DNA of 64,000 nt, from contig NZ_CP138858.1 in assembly GCF_033878955.1 (NCBI RefSeq), positions 2,294,001 to 2,358,000 on the forward strand, written 5' to 3'. Numbering within the stretch: the first letter of the stretch is position 1; each line of letters begins with the position of its first letter. This document shows, in pieces, positions 1 through 8,449 of the stretch. Below the pieces are notes generated by a model that worked only from the letters and a program-made list of their open reading frames with translations, searched no databases and had not been told where the DNA came from. This DNA comes from Coraliomargarita algicola. GTDB taxonomy: Bacteria; Verrucomicrobiota; Verrucomicrobiia; Opitutales; Coraliomargaritaceae. Both the position numbers and the translations under genes were made by a program.

Positions 1-60
1 ACAGCGCAGGTGCCACTTTCCGTTGGTAACACAACGGCCTAATGCCCCCAAACAACGAAA

Positions 61-92
61 GGCTCATCGCGTGTGTGCGGTGAGCCTTTTTA
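61..92 (+). terminator. Rho-independent terminator-like hairpin
   Basis: A ten-base-pair stem (GGCTCATCGC pairing with GCGGTGAGCC, one G-T wobble) with a GTGTGT loop is followed by five T residues. On the plus strand it would end a transcript entering from left of the window. In the opposite direction only three T residues follow, so it may weakly serve the lipoprotein gene that ends at 144. Bases 1-60 hold no ORF or RNA that I recognise. Confidence 0.7.
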
Positions 93-143
93 TGATCTTT
101 CGCAGAGCATACTCTGCGGAACTATATCAAAAACACGAACGAA

Positions 144-689
144 CTAATACTGCCCATTCTCTTGGCGCTCCAGTTCGGCCAATTCTTCCTGAGCCTTAGC
201 AATGCGCGCTTGCGCTTCTTGAATGCGACGCGCGCGCGCTTGCGACTCTTCGTAAGATTTTTTCTTGGCGGCCAACTCAGCTTCCACTCGTGCGGCTTCA
301 CGCTCTGCAGCAGCCACATCGGCCGAAGTGGAATTGCGAGCAATCTCATCACGCACCCGCTTTGCTTCCAAAGCTTTAATGTCCTGTTCTAGCTTCTCCT
401 GCTGCAAGACTTCCTGCTCATACTCATATTGACGTTGCGCCTCAGCTGCCTGCAGCTCTTCTTGACGCTTATCGATCTGATTACCAGCCATGCCACCTAA
501 GGCACCTCCCAGCACCGCGCCGGCCACCACATTGATATCATCGCCATCGCCCATCTGGGCACCCGCGATGCCTCCCAGCACGGCACCCGCAAGTATACCG
601 ATATCGCGACCACGATTGGGATTATTCTGACAGCCCGTTGCAAAAATGAGGGCCAAAATTAAGATGGAAGAGGCAAAAAGTTTGTTCAT
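144..689 (-). CDS. Glycine-zipper lipoprotein with C-terminal coiled coil
   Basis: This 181-residue protein starts at MNKLFAS; the longer reading adds 21 residues upstream of an obvious lipoprotein signal. The signal has a hydrophobic stretch ending in the lipobox FATGC, so Cys20 should be lipidated. Residues about 30-70 contain two glycine-zipper segments (AGAVLGGIAGAQMGD and AGAVLGGALGGMAG), a pattern found in Gly-zipper 2TM/OmpA-like membrane proteins. The rest is a highly charged Ala/Glu/Lys/Arg coiled coil. It is probably an envelope lipoprotein spanning or touching a membrane and the periplasm. It is divergent from the TolQ-like operon at 773. No specific function is assigned. Confidence 0.8.
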   Translation of the reverse strand: MNKLFASSILILALIFATGCQNNPNRGRDIGILAGAVLGGIAGAQMGDGDDINVVAGAVLGGALGGMAGNQIDKRQEELQAAEAQRQYEYEQEVLQQEKLEQDIKALEAKRVRDEIARNSTSADVAAAEREAARVEAELAAKKKSYEESQARARRIQEAQARIAKAQEELAELERQENGQY

Positions 690-772
690 AACGCTATCAA
701 TAAGTGCCCTTGCAGAAATTGCAATGCACAGAATAATAAGACCTCCTCTCAATCTAAAGTTCCGAGCTATCT

Positions 773-1702
773 ATGAGTCTACGAAATCCTGAACGCGGCC
801 TCTTCTCTGTCAAAGGCCTCATTTTCACCCTCGGTTTGATCGCCTCCTTCATTTTTGTCGGCACTCTCTACGGTCTCATCATACGCCCCGGCGCCAATAA
901 GGCTGATCTGGCTAACAGCTACGGCGTCGATGTCGGCAGCTCTTTTTCCAGCCTATTCGTGATACTCAAAGACTATGAGCAGCAAATTTGTATCTCCCTC
1001 TTTCTCTGGGGGCTGATGATCCTGATCTATAAATTCATACTGCTTAACTACGAGGCCAAGACACTCGGCCGCTTCGCTCCCGAGAGCGAGGGCCTGGATA
1101 CGGAGCCCGAAGTCGATCTACTGGCTGGCGCGCGCAGCATTACACGCGAGCGCGCGGGCGCACTCTCTGCCGAGATTGATAGCAAGAGCCAACAGCACGA
1201 CTTGCATAATAAGATCCTCCCCTACGTTATGGCGCGTGGACTCGAACGCTATCACATGACCGGCAGCGTGCCCGAAGCCACCGAAACTATCATGGGGCGA
1301 CTCGAAGTGGCCTCCGAGCAACAAGAAAGCGAGCTCTCCATGCTCCGCTACCTCGTCTGGGCGATCCCTTCCATCGGTTTCATAGGCACCGTGCGCGGGA
1401 TCGGCGTCGCCCTACAGCGCGCTGACGAAGCGCTACAAGGCGACATTTCCGGCGTCACCAGTGCGCTGGGCGTAGCCTTCAACTCCACCCTGGTGGCCCT
1501 CTTCATTAGCATCGTACTAATGCTGCTCATACATCTGCTACAAGGCGGCCAGGAAGGCCTGATTCTGCGTCTACAAACCTTCTGCCGCGAGCAACTCATC
1601 GATAAACTCTACGACCGCGAGGAAACCGCTATCCGTGAGCAGCAGACCGAAGATAAAGAGCAGAAGTCCGCCAGCCAAGACGAAGCAAGGAGCGAACGTT
1701 AA
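773..1702 (+). CDS. MotA/TolQ/ExbB-type proton channel protein
   Basis: This 309-residue inner-membrane protein has transmembrane segments at about residues 14-36, 74-92, 195-215 and 233-256. The region 196-257 carries the TolQ/ExbB signature: a helix with P-S-I-G-F-I-G-T-V-x-G-I-G, a short acidic linker, then ALGVAFNSTLVAL-like residues matching the family's GLLGTV and ALxxTxxGL motifs. Such proteins form the ion-conducting stator that drives a partner with a single N-terminal helix. No ExbD/TolR gene follows. Instead two vWA proteins with a shared N-terminal helix lie 44 bp and about 1.1 kb downstream on the same strand, so they are the likely partners. The charged C-terminal tail (about 50 residues) is cytoplasmic by analogy. 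Confidence 0.85.
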   Translation: MSLRNPERGLFSVKGLIFTLGLIASFIFVGTLYGLIIRPGANKADLANSYGVDVGSSFSSLFVILKDYEQQICISLFLWGLMILIYKFILLNYEAKTLGRFAPESEGLDTEPEVDLLAGARSITRERAGALSAEIDSKSQQHDLHNKILPYVMARGLERYHMTGSVPEATETIMGRLEVASEQQESELSMLRYLVWAIPSIGFIGTVRGIGVALQRADEALQGDISGVTSALGVAFNSTLVALFISIVLMLLIHLLQGGQEGLILRLQTFCREQLIDKLYDREETAIREQQTEDKEQKSASQDEARSER

Positions 1703-1746
1703 ACCTCAGCCCACCGCCCAAGCACTTAAACTAGAGATTATTTCCC

Positions 1747-2760
1747 GTGAAACGTCGCCGCGAAACACAGAGCTCCGCGCTCTCTTTTATGGACTGCATA
1801 TGCTGCGGTTTCGGGGCCGTGCTCTTGCTCTTCATTCTCACGGCAAAGGCGCAAATCACCGATAGCCAGGAACAGGCCACTCAATCGCAAGCGGCAGCCG
1901 AAACACTGCAGGCCGCCATTCGCGAAGCTGAAGCGAAGCAAAAGGCACTGGAAAAAGAGATCGAAGCTCTGGATCCGCAACCAGACAGCAACGCGACCAG
2001 CGTCGCTCAACTGGCCGCCGAACAAGAACGCCTCGCTAAAGCGATTGAAGCACAGGCCGAAGCCCTCGCAGCACTGGAATCCGAGGCCGAACCCAGCGAA
2101 GAGCCCGCGGCACTCGATCGCCCCTCTGCCGACAATAGCTACCTCTCAGGCCTACGCTTACGCGCCCCGCGTGCGGTCATTCTGCTCGAAAGCTCCGGCA
2201 GCATGCTGGCAGAAGATGCCAACAGCGCAGTGCAAATCATCCAACAAGGCAGCGGCAGCAACGCCCCCAAATGGCTCCGCAGTAAAGCCGCCGTGCGCGC
2301 CGTGCTAGCAGCCATCCCCAAAGGCACCCAAGTGGCGATTTTTGCCATGGCTGAAAATACCCAAGCACTCTCCGGTAGCCCACAAAATCCTTATATCGAT
2401 CCCTACGATAACAACGCCCTGCTCTCCTGCTTGGATCGCCTCGACAAACTCCAAGCCAGCGGGGGCGCCGACCTCGCCAAAGCCCTGCAAACCGTCAACC
2501 AACTCCAGCAACGCGCCAGCAGTTTACTACTGATCGGCGACGGACTCCCCAGCGCTCCGGCGCCCAGCAACGGAGCCCTCAGCGAAGCCGACCGGGTGCA
2601 ACTCTTCAACCGCGCCATGGCCCAGCAATTTACCTATCCTTTCAACACCATCCTCTTCCCCTTCGAAGGCGATCCCTCCGCCGCAGGCCTATTCTGGAAA
2701 CTCAGCGGCCGCACCGGAGGCATCACCCTCATCCCCGACAACGACTGGCCCACACTCTGA
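1747..2760 (+). CDS. Membrane-anchored von Willebrand A-like protein with altered MIDAS
   Basis: This 337-residue protein starts with GTG and begins with a basic stretch (KRRRE) followed by a single helix containing FMDCICCGFGAVLLLF. A coiled coil rich in Ala, Glu and Gln occupies residues about 35-110, and a vWA-type domain runs from about 142 to the end. The metal-ion-dependent adhesion site normally reads DxSxS; here it reads ESSGS, with Glu for the first Asp. The anchor resembles the single helix of TolR/ExbD/MotB with an acidic residue near its start, so I infer that it partners the TolQ-like channel just upstream. The downstream paralogue keeps the canonical DTSGS. The true substrate is unknown. 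Confidence 0.75.
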   Translation: MKRRRETQSSALSFMDCICCGFGAVLLLFILTAKAQITDSQEQATQSQAAAETLQAAIREAEAKQKALEKEIEALDPQPDSNATSVAQLAAEQERLAKAIEAQAEALAALESEAEPSEEPAALDRPSADNSYLSGLRLRAPRAVILLESSGSMLAEDANSAVQIIQQGSGSNAPKWLRSKAAVRAVLAAIPKGTQVAIFAMAENTQALSGSPQNPYIDPYDNNALLSCLDRLDKLQASGGADLAKALQTVNQLQQRASSLLLIGDGLPSAPAPSNGALSEADRVQLFNRAMAQQFTYPFNTILFPFEGDPSAAGLFWKLSGRTGGITLIPDNDWPTL

Positions 2761-2762
2761 AT

Positions 2763-2852
2763 GAACGTCGAACATTGAACATCGAACTTCCAACATCGAA
2801 TAAGCATCCACTCATTCAACATTCAGCGTTGGACGTTGAATGTTCGACGTTC
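2763..2852. repeat. Dispersed palindromic intergenic repeat, copy A
   Basis: Two arms rich in GAACGTCGAACATTGAAC and its reverse complement GTTGGACGTTGAATGTTCGAC face each other across about 12 bp and can form a long imperfect hairpin. It fills the space between the two vWA genes. A second copy lies at 38300-38420 and a partial arm at about 12140-12162, so this is a dispersed family. It has no ORF of its own. Confidence 0.75.
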
Positions 2853-2872
2853 AATCGACTCTCTGCAGCCCC

Positions 2873-3865
2873 ATGATTAAAAGACGCCCCATCGAGGTCT
2901 TCAGCCTCTCATTTCTCAACTGCCTCTGCTGTGGCTTCGGGGCGATCCTGCTATTGTTCATCCTCTCGATCGGCTCAGGACCGCACGGCGTCGAAAGTGA
3001 AATCGACGTGCCCACCCTCAAGTCCATGCAAGCACAGCTCGCCATGCTGGAAGCCGATGTCGCTGAAAAGGCCGCCTTGCTGGAAGCCGCCATTCATAGC
3101 GAACAAACGAGCGCCGAGCGTGAACGCATCCTTTCCCTCATTCAAGAACTGGAGTCCCAACTCGCCGACTTACAACAAGAGTATGACAGCCGCAAGGCCA
3201 ACCTCAGCACTGCCGCGCAGGCCGCCTCCGAGGCCAATCGCTTACTGCAAAGCTTTAAACACGAAGACCTCCCCCCCATTGGACTGCCAGCCGAAGCCAC
3301 CCACGTCGCCTTCGTCATCGATACCTCCGGCAGTATGCGCAACCAAATGACCGCTCAATTGCACTACAGCGTGATTGACCAAATCCGAGAACTCTTGGAC
3401 AGCCTGCCCGAGGTGCGCAGCATCCAGTTCCTCGATTCCAGCGGTAATTATATGATCGGCAACCGCGCAGGCTTTTGGCTGCCCGACACCTCTGGCCTGC
3501 GACAACAAGCCTTGAAGCAAATCCTCAATTATCGAGTCGCCAGCGTCAGCGATCCCGAACCCGGCCTACGCCGTGCCATACGCGACCTCAAGCCCAGCCT
3601 CAAAGCCGACGATTCCATGAGCATTTATTTCATCGGCGACGACTTTCGCGGCTCGACCCAGAGCCTCCTCATCCAGCTCGACCGTCTCAACCCACGCAAT
3701 CCCGCCACTGGCAAGCGCCCCGTATCCATCAGCGCCATAGGATTCCCCACTCTCATCAACCCCTTCCGACTCGGCGCCGCACAAGGCAACGAACGCTACG
3801 CCAACATCATGCGCGAAATCGCCGAAGCCCACGACGGCGTGCTGATCTTGAAGCCGAGCCTTTAG
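2873..3865 (+). CDS. Membrane-anchored von Willebrand A protein
   Basis: The start MIKRRPIEVF is preferred over an in-frame ATG 33 bp earlier because that stretch belongs to the palindromic repeat. The 330-residue product has the same plan as its neighbour: a basic N-terminus, a helix with FLNCLCCGFGAILLLFIL at residues 14-32, a coiled coil to about 125, and a vWA domain with an intact MIDAS (DTSGS, about residues 150-154). The acidic Asp of the first paralogue's helix is Asn here. The pair therefore looks like a duplicated vWA partner in which one copy kept the metal site and the other kept the acidic membrane residue. It is likely exposed to the periplasm and linked to the TolQ-like channel. 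The stop overlaps the convergent antitoxin gene by 4 bp. Confidence 0.78.
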   Translation: MIKRRPIEVFSLSFLNCLCCGFGAILLLFILSIGSGPHGVESEIDVPTLKSMQAQLAMLEADVAEKAALLEAAIHSEQTSAERERILSLIQELESQLADLQQEYDSRKANLSTAAQAASEANRLLQSFKHEDLPPIGLPAEATHVAFVIDTSGSMRNQMTAQLHYSVIDQIRELLDSLPEVRSIQFLDSSGNYMIGNRAGFWLPDTSGLRQQALKQILNYRVASVSDPEPGLRRAIRDLKPSLKADDSMSIYFIGDDFRGSTQSLLIQLDRLNPRNPATGKRPVSISAIGFPTLINPFRLGAAQGNERYANIMREIAEAHDGVLILKPSL

Positions 3866-4134
3866 GAATCCACTTCGGTCAAATCCCCCGTCACGTAGCG
3901 GTGCAAGACGCTCGATACCAGCGTTTGATACGGCATACCGTAGCGATTCGCTTTTTTCTGCAAAGCACTCAAGTCGCGCGACGAGATACGAATATTGATC
4001 CGTTTATCTTTGTTGTAGGTCTGCTGTGCCGCCTCCTTCAATCGCTCAGCCTCTCGATCATTGGGAGCTCTGGCTGCATCCAAAATACCATCCTCAGCCT
4101 CAAGCAGTTCTTTTTCGTAATTATCTTCTTTCAT
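3862..4134 (-). CDS. BrnA/CopG-like antitoxin
   Basis: This 90-residue protein is acidic at its N-terminus and has a C-terminal ribbon-helix-helix-like segment (KRINIRISSRDLSALQKKANRYGMPYQTLVSSVLHRYV), where the KRINIRIS strand is typical of DNA-binding RHH antitoxins. It overlaps the end of the upstream toxin gene by 4 bp, consistent with translational coupling. The gene order toxin then antitoxin is that of BrnT-BrnA modules. It should neutralise the toxin and repress the operon. The exact family name is inferred from order and size rather than from a search. Confidence 0.75.
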   Translation of the reverse strand: MKEDNYEKELLEAEDGILDAARAPNDREAERLKEAAQQTYNKDKRINIRISSRDLSALQKKANRYGMPYQTLVSSVLHRYVTGDLTEVDS

Positions 4135-4406
4135 CGCTTTTCCTCCAAGTAATGTTTCGTCGCTTTCCGACTCGGTATAATTGTTTTCAAGAATAAACCC
4201 GAGTCATTCTCAACATACGGCACCATATAGACATAGTCATTCATACGGACATACATGATTCTCTGATTCGGATATTTCTCAACATTCGGGTGATCTGAAA
4301 GTGCCAAGACATCACCTTGACTAATGTGATAAATAACATCCTGAAAACTCACTCCACGTTCTCGACGAAGTAGAGAATCTTTTTCATCAGACCAATCGAA
4401 CATCAT
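4131..4406 (-). CDS. BrnT-like toxin
   Basis: This 91-residue protein begins FDWSDEKDSLLRRERGVSFQDV, close to the BrnT pattern of F-x-W-D-x-x-K followed by a Gly-Val-Ser/Thr-Phe segment. It continues with the strands RIMYVRM and IIPSRKATKHY that fit the small RelE-like BECR RNase fold. BrnT toxins cleave RNA and inhibit translation. It is co-directional with and overlaps the RHH antitoxin downstream. Two adjacent Met codons make either 4406 or 4403 possible as the start. The base composition is more AT-rich than the flanking genes, in line with mobility. Confidence 0.75.
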   Translation of the reverse strand: MMFDWSDEKDSLLRRERGVSFQDVIYHISQGDVLALSDHPNVEKYPNQRIMYVRMNDYVYMVPYVENDSGLFLKTIIPSRKATKHYLEEKR

Positions 4407-4521
4407 TATACCTTCGCTAATGTGTGCCTTTTGTCAACACAAGCATCTCAATTGCCCTTAAAATCTAAAAGATCCAAGGCCCACACTTTACAGCATCCCA
4501 ATTTCGGCCGAATCTGTTTAG

Positions 4522-7047
4522 GTGGACGTCCTAGAAACAAATTTGACCATACCCGACCTGTGGCAACAACAGGCGGTCAACTTGCTGCGCGCGCAGCACG
4601 ACGTCATTGTGGATGCCCCCACGGGGGCGGGCAAAACCTTCATTTTCGAACATCTGGTCGAACGCGCCTTTCCCGGCAAAGCGGTCTTCACCGTGCCCAC
4701 CCGTGCACTGGCCAACGATAAATTCTGTGAGTGGCAAGCCAAGGGCTGGCGCGTCGGGATCGAGACCGGCGACGTCAGCTATCAAAGCGACGCTCCGATC
4801 GTCATCGCCACCCTGGAAACGCAAAAACGCGCCCTGATGACCGGGCGTGGTCCGCGCCTACTGGTAATCGACGAATACCAAATGGTGGGCGACCATGCCC
4901 GCGGCGTGAACTATGAGCTAGCACTCGCCATGGCCCCGCCTGACACCCAATTACTACTACTCAGCGGCAGCGTGGCCAATCCCCGAGACATCGAAGCTTG
5001 GCTACAAGGCTGCGGCCGCACCGTCGCCACCGTGCGCCATCGTGAACGCCCGGTCCCATTGGACGAGATTCACCTCGACGCCCTGCCCGAGCAGCTGCCC
5101 AAGAACATCCATGGCCGCTGGCCACGCTATATCGCGCGCGCACTCGCGGCCGGCCTCGGCCCCATCTTGATCTTCGCTCCCCGGCGCAAGGCAGCCGAAA
5201 GCCTCGCCCGCAGCCTGGCCGCCGCCCTGCCCGAGCCCGACAGCATTGTGCTCACACCCGAGCAAAAGGCCCTCGCCGGCAACGAGCTGGCTCGCACTCT
5301 CAAGCAGCGTATCGCTTTTCACCACAGTGGCATGAGCTACGCACAACGCGCCGCGCTGGTCGAGCCACTCGCCAAGGCCAACCAGTTAAAAGTCATCGTC
5401 GCCACCACGGGGCTCGCCGCCGGCATCAACTTTGCCATGCGCTCGGTGCTGGTGCTGGATCGCGAATACCGGGTCGCCGAAGCGCATCGACACCTGCGCC
5501 CCGATGAGCTGCTACAAATGTTCGGCCGCGCCGGACGCCGCGGCCTCGACGATCGCGGCAGCGTGCTGTTCACCGGTAATGCCCCTCGACTCAACGAAGC
5601 CAAAGCCCTACGCCTGCAGCGCGAAGGCAACGTCGATTGGCCCTCCCTACTCACAGTCATTCAAACCGCAGTCGAAGATGGCAAGCATCCCTTGCAAGCC
5701 ACCCGCGAGTTAACCGCCCGCCTCTTCGCCCGCGAGCCCATCCAGCTGGGCTTGGACGACTTTCTACACCAGCGTAAAAGCAAAGCCCACGCCACCAGCA
5801 CCCTCAATCACGAACAATCCCTGTCCGGCGGAGTGATTACAGAATTCAAAAACAGCGAAGGCATTTGGGAACGCAAACGGGCCCCCATCCTGTTCAAACT
5901 CAAAGACAGTTGGTACCTCGATCGCGACAGCTGGCGCCCGGGACTCAGCAGCCCCAAAATCGTCGCCAGCCTGCGCATCGGCACCATCTGTAAATTCGGC
6001 ACCGGCAAAGACCGCCGCTACGGTCTGGAAGTGCCCCTCGCCACCTTCCCCCAAACCCGTGACGACAACCGGCTCACCCTGAGTAAGTGGCTGCGTAAGG
6101 CACTGCGCGAACAAGAGCGCCACCAGGGCAAAACACCCAACATTCCCAAGCTCTGGACACTGGAAAAAATCGAGCGCCGCATCGTGCCCAATCTCGCCTC
6201 ACTCACTCGCGGCGGACGTTCCGTGCAGCTCGGCGAGCGTAACGGCAGCCTCTACGCACAACTCGATTACAGCGAAGGTGAAATCTACGCGCTCAAAGAC
6301 CTCAGCGGCAAAGGCCTGCTCAATCCCATCGAGCGCAAACGCGAAATCACCGGCAGCCTCCCCAACAATCAACATTCTCCCCACTCCCCACCTTGTCACG
6401 GCGTAGCAAAGCGAAGACGGATCTCCACTTCCCAGTCCGCGCAGCGGCCCCACTCCACCCCACGCAGCGTCGCCGAGCAATGGCATGCACTCGGTCTCAT
6501 CGACCATCGCGCCCACCCCACCCGACGCGGGATTATCTTTTCTTTCTTCAATCACGGCGAAGGCCTCGCGGTGGCCGCCGCCCTCGAAGCCAAGCACTAC
6601 CCGATCGAAGAACTTGTTTACGATCTCGCCAATTTGCGGGCCGGGCACCGCTTCAACGCACTCGCCCTTGCCGGTCGCCCGCTGACCGCCTTCTGCCAGG
6701 AAGCCTACGGCTTGCGCAGCATCCCCGGCTACCTAAGGCGCGGCGTGCCCGAAGACTACGGCGAAGGCGCCAGCGAAATCCTGTATAACATCGAGCACAA
6801 AAGCAGCCATGCCGCCGCCTACATCGACGACGAGCTCAGCCAAGGCGACATCGAGCGCGCCCGCCTGGAATGGCGCAGCCTACGCTTGCACATCGCACAC
6901 GCCCCCGACTACGAATGGGACCGCTGGCGCGCACTCAAAGCCAAGTGTATCGAATCCTTGGATACCGAACGCATGCGACTCCCTTTTGAGAACTTCCCCC
7001 CACTCACTCGGCAACAACAATACTCCCGCTCACCTCGCAGATTGTGA
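4522..7047 (+). CDS. Ski2-like DEAD/DEAH-box superfamily 2 helicase
   Basis: The protein has 841 residues from a GTG start. Motif I is APTGAGKT (about residues 32-39), motif II is IDEYQ near residue 115 (DEYQ rather than DEAH), motif III is SGSVAN, motif V contains ATTGLAAGINFAMR and motif VI is QMFGRAGRRG. Spacing and motifs are those of Ski2/Hel308-type helicases. The C-terminal half has no catalytic motif that I recognise. A low-complexity basic insert near residues 613-650 looks like a dispersed repeat captured in frame (see findings). The last 18 bp overlap the convergent gene at 7030. The substrate (RNA or DNA) cannot be told from sequence. Confidence 0.85.
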   Translation: MDVLETNLTIPDLWQQQAVNLLRAQHDVIVDAPTGAGKTFIFEHLVERAFPGKAVFTVPTRALANDKFCEWQAKGWRVGIETGDVSYQSDAPIVIATLETQKRALMTGRGPRLLVIDEYQMVGDHARGVNYELALAMAPPDTQLLLLSGSVANPRDIEAWLQGCGRTVATVRHRERPVPLDEIHLDALPEQLPKNIHGRWPRYIARALAAGLGPILIFAPRRKAAESLARSLAAALPEPDSIVLTPEQKALAGNELARTLKQRIAFHHSGMSYAQRAALVEPLAKANQLKVIVATTGLAAGINFAMRSVLVLDREYRVAEAHRHLRPDELLQMFGRAGRRGLDDRGSVLFTGNAPRLNEAKALRLQREGNVDWPSLLTVIQTAVEDGKHPLQATRELTARLFAREPIQLGLDDFLHQRKSKAHATSTLNHEQSLSGGVITEFKNSEGIWERKRAPILFKLKDSWYLDRDSWRPGLSSPKIVASLRIGTICKFGTGKDRRYGLEVPLATFPQTRDDNRLTLSKWLRKALREQERHQGKTPNIPKLWTLEKIERRIVPNLASLTRGGRSVQLGERNGSLYAQLDYSEGEIYALKDLSGKGLLNPIERKREITGSLPNNQHSPHSPPCHGVAKRRRISTSQSAQRPHSTPRSVAEQWHALGLIDHRAHPTRRGIIFSFFNHGEGLAVAAALEAKHYPIEELVYDLANLRAGHRFNALALAGRPLTAFCQEAYGLRSIPGYLRRGVPEDYGEGASEILYNIEHKSSHAAAYIDDELSQGDIERARLEWRSLRLHIAHAPDYEWDRWRALKAKCIESLDTERMRLPFENFPPLTRQQQYSRSPRRL

Positions 7048-7320
7048 TCGCAGCAGCCCGATGACAGTCGAGACGAGCCCCGCGAGCTTAAATAGTTTCA
7101 AACGACCTCGATTCGCTAAACCGCGCTGGATCAGCCCAAAGGTGATGGGCCGTATCGCTGGAGCCAGCTGCTTGGCCGCCAAAGCAAATATTCCAATACG
7201 CACACATTTCTTAACCAAAGGCGCGAAATAACTCACCCCGACCACAAGTTGCGCACGCTCGACTTCAGAACGTGTTTTGAGCTCATTTATTCGCCTGATT
7301 TCACGACGGTTCCCAAACAT
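7030..7320 (-). CDS. Small membrane protein, third gene of a YqjD/YqjE-type operon
   Basis: This 96-residue protein has a basic N-terminus, a hydrophobic segment around residues 27-60 and a Lys/Arg-rich end. It is the last gene in a three-gene minus-strand operon after DUF883- and holin-X-like genes and overlaps the preceding one by 34 bp. That position corresponds to YqjK in enterobacteria, but the sequence is not clearly YqjK. A role in envelope or stationary-phase stress is inferred from context only. Confidence 0.6.
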   Translation of the reverse strand: MFGNRREIRRINELKTRSEVERAQLVVGVSYFAPLVKKCVRIGIFALAAKQLAPAIRPITFGLIQRGLANRGRLKLFKLAGLVSTVIGLLRSQSAR

Positions 7321-7664
7321 GCAAAATCCTTTCTAAGTTCCTCGCGCGTGTGCTCAAATGGAGCCGCCCCTCTGCGTAAAGCATACAGAAGCAGTGCCAC
7401 ACACACAGCTGCCAGCATCGCATTCAGCAACATCCAGACGCCGGCCACATGCACGCGATACTCAACAGGGGCGAGCAAGATTAGAAAGATGCCTGCAAAG
7501 GTCACCCCCAATAAAGCAAAACCAGCCGAAAGCATCACTGCAGCAAGCAGACAAGCTGCGCGGCGCTTCTCAATGACAGTCTCTAAGGAGAACATTTCCA
7601 GGCGAGACTCAACGATCCCGCCCAGCGCCCGCAACGCGGACTCAGCTGCATTCAATGCGTCCAT
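7287..7664 (-). CDS. YqjE/holin-X-like inner-membrane protein
   Basis: This 125-residue protein has an amphipathic N-terminus (SALRALGGIVESRLEMFSLE) and two strong transmembrane helices at about 36-60 and 71-97, followed by a charged tail. This is the layout of the phage holin superfamily 6 / Actinobacterial holin-X / YqjE family (PF07332). It lies 7 bp after the DUF883 gene, the usual YqjD-YqjE pair. These proteins are linked to stationary-phase membrane association of ribosomes and stress; the assignment rests on topology and synteny. Confidence 0.75.
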   Translation of the reverse strand: MDALNAAESALRALGGIVESRLEMFSLETVIEKRRAACLLAAVMLSAGFALLGVTFAGIFLILLAPVEYRVHVAGVWMLLNAMLAAVCVALLLYALRRGAAPFEHTREELRKDFACLGTVVKSGE

Positions 7665-7671
7665 TCAGCGC

Positions 7672-8025
7672 TTATTTATGACGACTCGTTAAACGGTCGA
7701 TCACGATACCCGCAACAACTGCAATCCCGATCGACTTCCATGGATTCTTGCGAATGCAAGATTCCACCTCATCCGTCTTCTCAACTGCGACTTCCTTAAC
7801 CTTTTCGCCCTCCGCTTTAAGCTTTTCCATGGTTTCCGCGAGTTGCTGACGCAAGTCCTCGGCCTTGTCCGAAAGAAACTCCTTAGACTCATCGCTCGCA
7901 GACTCCGTCAGCGATTTAGCATCCGCGACCAAGAGCTTCAGGTCGGCGACCAACTTATCGCGATCCGACTGTAGATCATTCGCTTGGCTGGTAGTCGATT
8001 TGGTACTTGTTGATTTCTGTGGCAT
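7672..8025 (-). CDS. DUF883/ElaB/YqjD-like membrane-anchored protein
   Basis: This 117-residue protein has a Ser/Thr-Lys rich start, a long amphipathic charged helix (about 18-85) and a C-terminal tail anchor. The sequence CIRKNPWKSIGIAVVAGIVIDRLTSR is the diagnostic DUF883 end (x-NPW-x-S-x-G-x-A-x-x-G-x-x-x-G/D). Members attach ribosomes or nucleoid-related factors to the inner membrane in stationary phase. It is the first gene of a minus-strand operon with the YqjE-like gene. Confidence 0.88.
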   Translation of the reverse strand: MPQKSTSTKSTTSQANDLQSDRDKLVADLKLLVADAKSLTESASDESKEFLSDKAEDLRQQLAETMEKLKAEGEKVKEVAVEKTDEVESCIRKNPWKSIGIAVVAGIVIDRLTSRHK

Positions 8026-8448
8026 AATCGTTCCTTGGTTTGATTTTTAATTTTCAGTGAACCCCTAACACAACAGCCCCCGTGCCAACCACGACACGCA
8101 GAACGTAAGACACTGACAAAAAGCCAGTTAAAAACCACACACGAAAAGCGCCGCACAGCCCACAATGCAAAGCGCATGCCGACAAACAGCTGCGAGTATG
8201 CAGAATGCAAGGCACAGCCTAAGCAAACAGAGAAAGCAGCGACGCCGTAAGAGTGCCAAGTGCGCACCCACAATTCATCGAACAGCAATAACGATTACAA
8301 AATACAGCGATGCTTGACCTAAAGTAAACTTTTGTTCAGTATTTAATTTCAACAATACGACAAAGAAGAAGCTAGGGGAAAGAACGGCACAACCTACCAT
8401 TTTATATGGCGAGATGAAGCAGAGACAAAATTGTATACTACAGGACAG
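8026..8448. other. Intergenic region without a convincing gene
   Basis: About 420 bp between the divergent YqjD-type operon and the TAC operon. One open frame on the minus strand shows no domain, biased composition or start site worth supporting. The right half becomes AT-rich (from about 8290), as expected for promoters. I see no repeat or RNA structure here. Confidence 0.5.
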
Positions 8449-8449
8449 C

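Noticed and set aside
2305..2618. Overlapping antisense frames inside the vWA genes
   Set aside because: High-GC DNA leaves long open frames on the other strand. The vWA reading frame has clear domain content and the shadows do not.
773..7047. A Zorya-type defence system (MotAB-like plus helicase)
   Set aside because: The helicase is Ski2-like, is separated from the channel genes by a toxin-antitoxin pair on the other strand, and there is no MotB/OmpA-type ZorB, ZorC or ZorE. Proximity alone is not enough.
7938..8288. A 116-codon minus-strand ORF upstream of the YqjD-like gene
   Set aside because: It overlaps the true gene's 5' part in another frame and has no domain-like composition; it is a shadow frame over the intergenic region.
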